Shown: piece after piece, positions 20,625 to 24,303 of the stretch | Numbering within the stretch: the first letter of the stretch is position 1 | Layout: each line of letters begins with the position of its first letter | Source of the DNA: a virus | Reading direction: 5' to 3' (one strand) | Virus record (IMG/VR): IMGVR_UViG_3300030061_002257 | Location: 1 to 24,303 of that record | DNA length: 24,303 nt | Position numbers and translations under genes: made by a program | The notes under the pieces: generated by a model | What the model saw: the letters and a program-made list of their open reading frames with translations, nothing else | Databases searched by the model: none | Told to the model about the DNA's origin: nothing

Positions 20625-23600
20625 TTACTCCATTTCAATTTGTAATCTTTCTAAGGTTAATGCGTTTGTGCTACTGGCTGTAGCTATCTCCACTTCAAAT
20701 TTCTTTGCATAGCGTTTGATTGGAAATCTGTTGATGCCACCATTCGCTGAAATTGTTTTTGTAAACGATGCAGACGTTGCTCCATCTAAATAAATATTGT
20801 AGGTTAAATCATCTGTTCCAGTAAATTGTACGGTGCCGTATCTAAGTAGTCTTTTACGGTGCAAATCAAGGGGAAAACGCTTACTTTTCCACTTAGCCAC
20901 ACTTGCATTCGCTGTGTCAAATTTGATGATTTTATTGCTTGTTTTATCATAGTTAAGTGGCACTCCTGTTTCGTCATACGCTAAGATGTCCAACACTCCT
21001 GTACCCATATCAATTTTACGCCAGGACTCACGTACATAATTGTACGCCCATACACGCTGAGTATTGCCTTCCATCCATTTATAAATAACTTCTTGCCTAC
21101 TTGGATCATACAGACCTTTTATTGCTGTTTTATCTGTAGCAAGTAAAAATTGATCATCTATTTTATCGGATACTTTATCCATTACAGATGGTGTTGCTGT
21201 TGAACTGGCTACCATATTACTGGTTACTCTGTAGATACCATCGTGATATACAAAATAAATACTGTCATGTACTTCGACTACGCCTTGCGGTGCTACGTTG
21301 CCTATATTATGCTTAGACTCTACAACAGACCAGCCGTTTGGATTGGCAGGATCAGATACGTTTAGAATAAATATAGCTTGTGGTTTAAAAATAACCAGTC
21401 TGCCAAAAAGTACAGCAAGACCAGTAATATCTCCACCTTCTCTGTCATCAAATGCAATTACATTACTTACAGGAATTGTGTCAAACTCATTTAACTCGCT
21501 GTATGCAATCCAATCTCTATGTTCCTCCGCTTTATCTTCTGGATTTAGTACAACATTCCCCAAAAATAATCTGCCTTTCAATTCTCTGGCGTATTGACCA
21601 TTTACTCTATTGCTGTATATTGTTTGTACTGGAGTCTCTCCTAAATCTTCTAATCTAAAATCTCTGCACGTAATTGTAATTTTATTAGAATCTTTTTTAT
21701 ACCCTACTCCTGGCGTTGTAGATCCCTGGGCTGTAGATACGCTAAATCCTTCTAACAATTGTCCTGTAAAATTATAGTTAGATCCTTTTGCTACTGCTTC
21801 TGTCGCTTTTACCCATACACCGCCAAGATCAGATTGATATGCACTGTTTCCTTCTATCTCAAATGATTTTTCTCCTGCAAAAACCATCGATCCAGACAAC
21901 TGATTCTGCGTTATATTATTTGGATAATCTGTAGCAAAATTATGAATGCGTAAAAATCCAACAGCAGAACCGCCATAAGCTCCATTGCTATTATTTTTTA
22001 CTGTAGAATAACTACCGTATGACTTTTCCTTTATTTTCCAACTTGATCCATTAAAATTGCCACTATCATCTAAAAATGTATTGTTAAACCCAGCATCATT
22101 ATCGCAATCAAGTTGAACATAATTAACAATTGGAACTTTTAATAACGTACTATTATTATTGTGAGCCACATTAGAAGTAGCTGAACTTATTGCCACATCT
22201 GCGTATGTGATTGCCTGTCCACGTGAAATAAGAACAATATACTCCCCATTGACAACATTACGAATTTTTATATTTGCATTTGAAATTGAGCTGTCTGTTG
22301 CATCTGGCGTACCTGTCATTAATGTAACATTAGTATTCGTATCATGTTGTAAAGCTGTAATCGTTATATTTACAGAATTATTACCAATAGCAACAACATC
22401 ACCTACTTTTATATAATCAGATGCTTCATTATTTGTATCGTCTATGTAAAATTCTTTTGATGTTCCAGATTGTGAACTTGTTCCAGAAGTTAATTGAAAA
22501 GGTATTTCTACTCCTGTTGCATACGGAAGTGATTGTAAAGCTGATGCAGTAGTCTGTACACCTTCAGCATCGATTAAATATTTTGAGCTATTTGCAATGT
22601 TTGTATTTGAATTAACAATCATATATGTTTGATTGTTTGTCATTTTTCGCACAGTTCCAGAATTAAGAAATGTAAGATTTAATTTATCTTCACCTTCAAA
22701 AGCATTATCAATACCGTCAAAACCACCACTTACATCAACAGCGTGTTTATTATTACCTAAAAACTCACTATAATTAAGTCCGACTATTGAACTTACTTCA
22801 GACTGATTTGCAACTTTTATATGAATAATATCATCTTTAAAAAAGTCTCCACTCACTTCCTTTAATGATCCCACACTGCTTAAATCATTACTGCTATCAA
22901 CAAAAGTCATATGCCCTATTAGTTGATAATTACTGTATATACCTGCATTCCCTATAGCTCTGTAAAAATTAATGCCTGTAATACGCTTATTTAAGTTGTT
23001 GATATTTGCAATTTCTACTTCAAGTTCATGTATAGCTTTATTTGTATTATTATCTGTAATAACAAGCTCATCACCTTTATCAAATAAACTTTCCTGGATA
23101 CCATCATAAATAGCTGTGCAATTGTATTTTAGCGTATCTCCGCTATGAATAACATTACTTGTTTTATACGTTTTTGCTAATGTCACTTTAAATGGATTAT
23201 TTAACGTGTTTACGTATCCATACCAATTTGCTGGTATAGTATAGTCTCCGTTAAACATTGATCTATTAATATAGCCAAGCCATAGCCCTTTTGCTTCTGT
23301 GTTGGATACCTTACCAATTGCTCCAGGAATAAATCGTACTGTATCTCCTGTTGGCACAATTGGATTTTTATCGGTTTGATGGTATATGGTCGGTGTTGTG
23401 CTGGAGTTATCTTCCGCTATTTCATAAAAATTATATTTGCTGTGTAGATCAGTCCAGCCATAATCTACTGTACCTGTACCAGCCCAGGTTCCAGATCCCC
23501 ATCCTATGTCTGTCATACGAATTAATGAGGCTCTTGGATTATTTGATGTATCTGTATATTCAACGCCATACGCTTGGATATAGGCTTTAGCGTGTTCAAA

Positions 23601-24303
23601 GAATTGATTACCAGAAGTAGCACCAGTTACAACATCATCTATACACGTTGGATTCCAGCCTTTATATGTATCATTAGCATTATCATTTAAAGATACTACT
23701 GTTTTACTTACATCTATTCTGTATACTCTGCCATGTACCATGCCACTTCCAAAAGATCCACTATCGTTTGTGCAAACCATTAAATATTTTGTACCGCTGG
23801 GATGCCTATATGCGTTTTTAATTGCTTCAATTACTGTGGATGTGGTAAAAATAGATCCATTAATATCTGCAAATCCTAATATTACAGTAGCATCATTATG
23901 GGTACTATATTGTAAAAACTTGTCACCATTACTTCGTTCATAATATTTAATAATAGATTCATTCTTATTGCTATTTTCACCAAAGTCCATTTTGGTAAGT
24001 AAATGAAGTTGGTTACCATAACTTGTATTTCCCCAAGTAGCTAAATTATCATTTAAATCAATATAATGCAGTTTATGGTTTGTTGCATTTGATTCACCTA
24101 AAACTAAATATTCTTTATTACCATTAACAGTATTCGTAATTGATGTCATTCCTCGCCAAGTATACCCAGATGTATTTGCAGGTACTCCAGCTACTTTCGT
24201 TACCGCATCTCCCCCAGTGCTTGTGGTAATTTTAAATAACGATTCATCTCTTATTAAAAGATAAAGAAATCCAGTTCCTGCCTCATAAAAATATGCTTCA
24301 TTA
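20625..24303 (-). CDS. Tail nozzle / stabilisation-like beta-propeller protein, 5' end outside window
   Basis: The frame stays open from the stop at 20625 to the right edge. The ATG at 24149 is internal, since 51 further codons (NEAYFYEAGTGFLYLLIRD...) precede it, giving at least 1225 residues. The C-terminal third carries the hallmarks of short-tailed-phage nozzle (T7 gp12) and stabilisation (P22 gp10) proteins: NRVNGQYARELKGRLFLGNV, WIAYSELNEFDTIPVSN, GDITGLAVLFGRLVIFKP, then YFVYHDGIYRV and YDPSRQEVIYKW, all beta-propeller blades. The middle is a large beta-rich insertion with Ser/Asn/Thr repeats. It would close the portal vertex and form the tube through which DNA and internal proteins pass. 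It is unusually long: T7 gp12 has about 800 residues and P22 gp10 about 470. Confidence 0.75.
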   Translation of the reverse strand, partial: NEAYFYEAGTGFLYLLIRDESLFKITTSTGGDAVTKVAGVPANTSGYTWRGMTSITNTVNGNKEYLVLGESNATNHKLHYIDLNDNLATWGNTSYGNQLHLLTKMDFGENSNKNESIIKYYERSNGDKFLQYSTHNDATVILGFADINGSIFTTSTVIEAIKNAYRHPSGTKYLMVCTNDSGSFGSGMVHGRVYRIDVSKTVVSLNDNANDTYKGWNPTCIDDVVTGATSGNQFFEHAKAYIQAYGVEYTDTSNNPRASLIRMTDIGWGSGTWAGTGTVDYGWTDLHSKYNFYEIAEDNSSTTPTIYHQTDKNPIVPTGDTVRFIPGAIGKVSNTEAKGLWLGYINRSMFNGDYTIPANWYGYVNTLNNPFKVTLAKTYKTSNVIHSGDTLKYNCTAIYDGIQESLFDKGDELVITDNNTNKAIHELEVEIANINNLNKRITGINFYRAIGNAGIYSNYQLIGHMTFVDSSNDLSSVGSLKEVSGDFFKDDIIHIKVANQSEVSSIVGLNYSEFLGNNKHAVDVSGGFDGIDNAFEGEDKLNLTFLNSGTVRKMTNNQTYMIVNSNTNIANSSKYLIDAEGVQTTASALQSLPYATGVEIPFQLTSGTSSQSGTSKEFYIDDTNNEASDYIKVGDVVAIGNNSVNITITALQHDTNTNVTLMTGTPDATDSSISNANIKIRNVVNGEYIVLISRGQAITYADVAISSATSNVAHNNNSTLLKVPIVNYVQLDCDNDAGFNNTFLDDSGNFNGSSWKIKEKSYGSYSTVKNNSNGAYGGSAVGFLRIHNFATDYPNNITQNQLSGSMVFAGEKSFEIEGNSAYQSDLGGVWVKATEAVAKGSNYNFTGQLLEGFSVSTAQGSTTPGVGYKKDSNKITITCRDFRLEDLGETPVQTIYSNRVNGQYARELKGRLFLGNVVLNPEDKAEEHRDWIAYSELNEFDTIPVSNVIAFDDREGGDITGLAVLFGRLVIFKPQAIFILNVSDPANPNGWSVVESKHNIGNVAPQGVVEVHDSIYFVYHDGIYRVTSNMVASSTATPSVMDKVSDKIDDQFLLATDKTAIKGLYDPSRQEVIYKWMEGNTQRVWAYNYVRESWRKIDMGTGVLDILAYDETGVPLNYDKTSNKIIKFDTANASVAKWKSKRFPLDLHRKRLLRYGTVQFTGTDDLTYNIYLDGATSASFTKTISANGGINRFPIKRYAKKFEVEIATASSTNALTLERLQIEME

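Noticed and set aside
1-24303. CRISPR array, insertion sequence or transposase
   Set aside because: I saw no regularly spaced repeats, no transposase frame and no IS-like terminal repeats.

Overview
This window looks like part of an AT-rich temperate phage genome, most likely a tailed phage with a short, podovirus-type tail. The evidence is a tyrosine integrase next to a phage attachment site, a repressor with divergent early genes, a lysis cassette, and a long block of virion genes. The host cannot be named from the sequence. It uses ordinary Shine-Dalgarno sites (AAGGAG, GGGGG, GGAG before several starts) and carries a tRNA whose anticodon loop reads ACG (arginine type). The many lectin-like fibre domains resemble those often seen in phages of aquatic bacteria, but that is only an impression.

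Region 1-914 (minus strand, transcribed leftwards): a tightly coupled set of small early genes. First is a 61-residue excisionase/Cox-like HTH protein, then two unrecognised proteins (80 and 73 residues), then a reading frame that leaves the window at base 1. This left edge also folds into a neat three-way junction. A 10-bp direct repeat lies between the excisionase and the repressor and is a candidate operator. Region 915-2591 (plus strand): a repressor with an N-terminal HTH, a coiled coil and a PAS-like C-terminal domain, followed six bases later by the TTG-started integrase. The lysogeny side (repressor + int) and the lytic side (xis-like first) therefore diverge, as in P2-type switches.

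Region 2592-2804: an apparent attP. The 3' half of a tRNA-Arg gene plus its terminator forms the core. Four copies of TGTCACAT flank it, two direct on the integrase side and two inverted on the other, and look like integrase arm sites. Because phage genes lie on both sides, this is phage-form DNA (attP) rather than a prophage end.

Region 2805-5140 (minus strand): the lysis and accessory cassette. It holds a GH108 endolysin, an SSB-like protein, a one-TM protein with an EF-hand-like loop, several one-TM/coiled-coil proteins, and three very small genes of 39-48 codons (a zinc-ribbon-like protein, a lipoprotein and a membrane protein). Most neighbours overlap or abut.

Region 5121-12127: the adsorption module. 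It holds a HeH-domain protein, two giant fibre/adhesin proteins built from LamG and jelly-roll modules, and a small virion protein. The small protein has its own near-consensus promoter, which overlaps the end of the gene upstream. Region 12216-24303: a 2390-residue polyvalent protein (GNAT, ParB-like, RadC/JAB and ART-like domains), two small proteins that resemble internal virion proteins by position, and a very long tail-nozzle-like protein that runs off the right edge. The order nozzle - small - small - giant - fibres - lysis parallels T7 genes 12-14-15-16-17-lysis. This suggests that the polyvalent protein is an ejected internal protein carrying anti-host effector domains, which is the most interesting system in the window.
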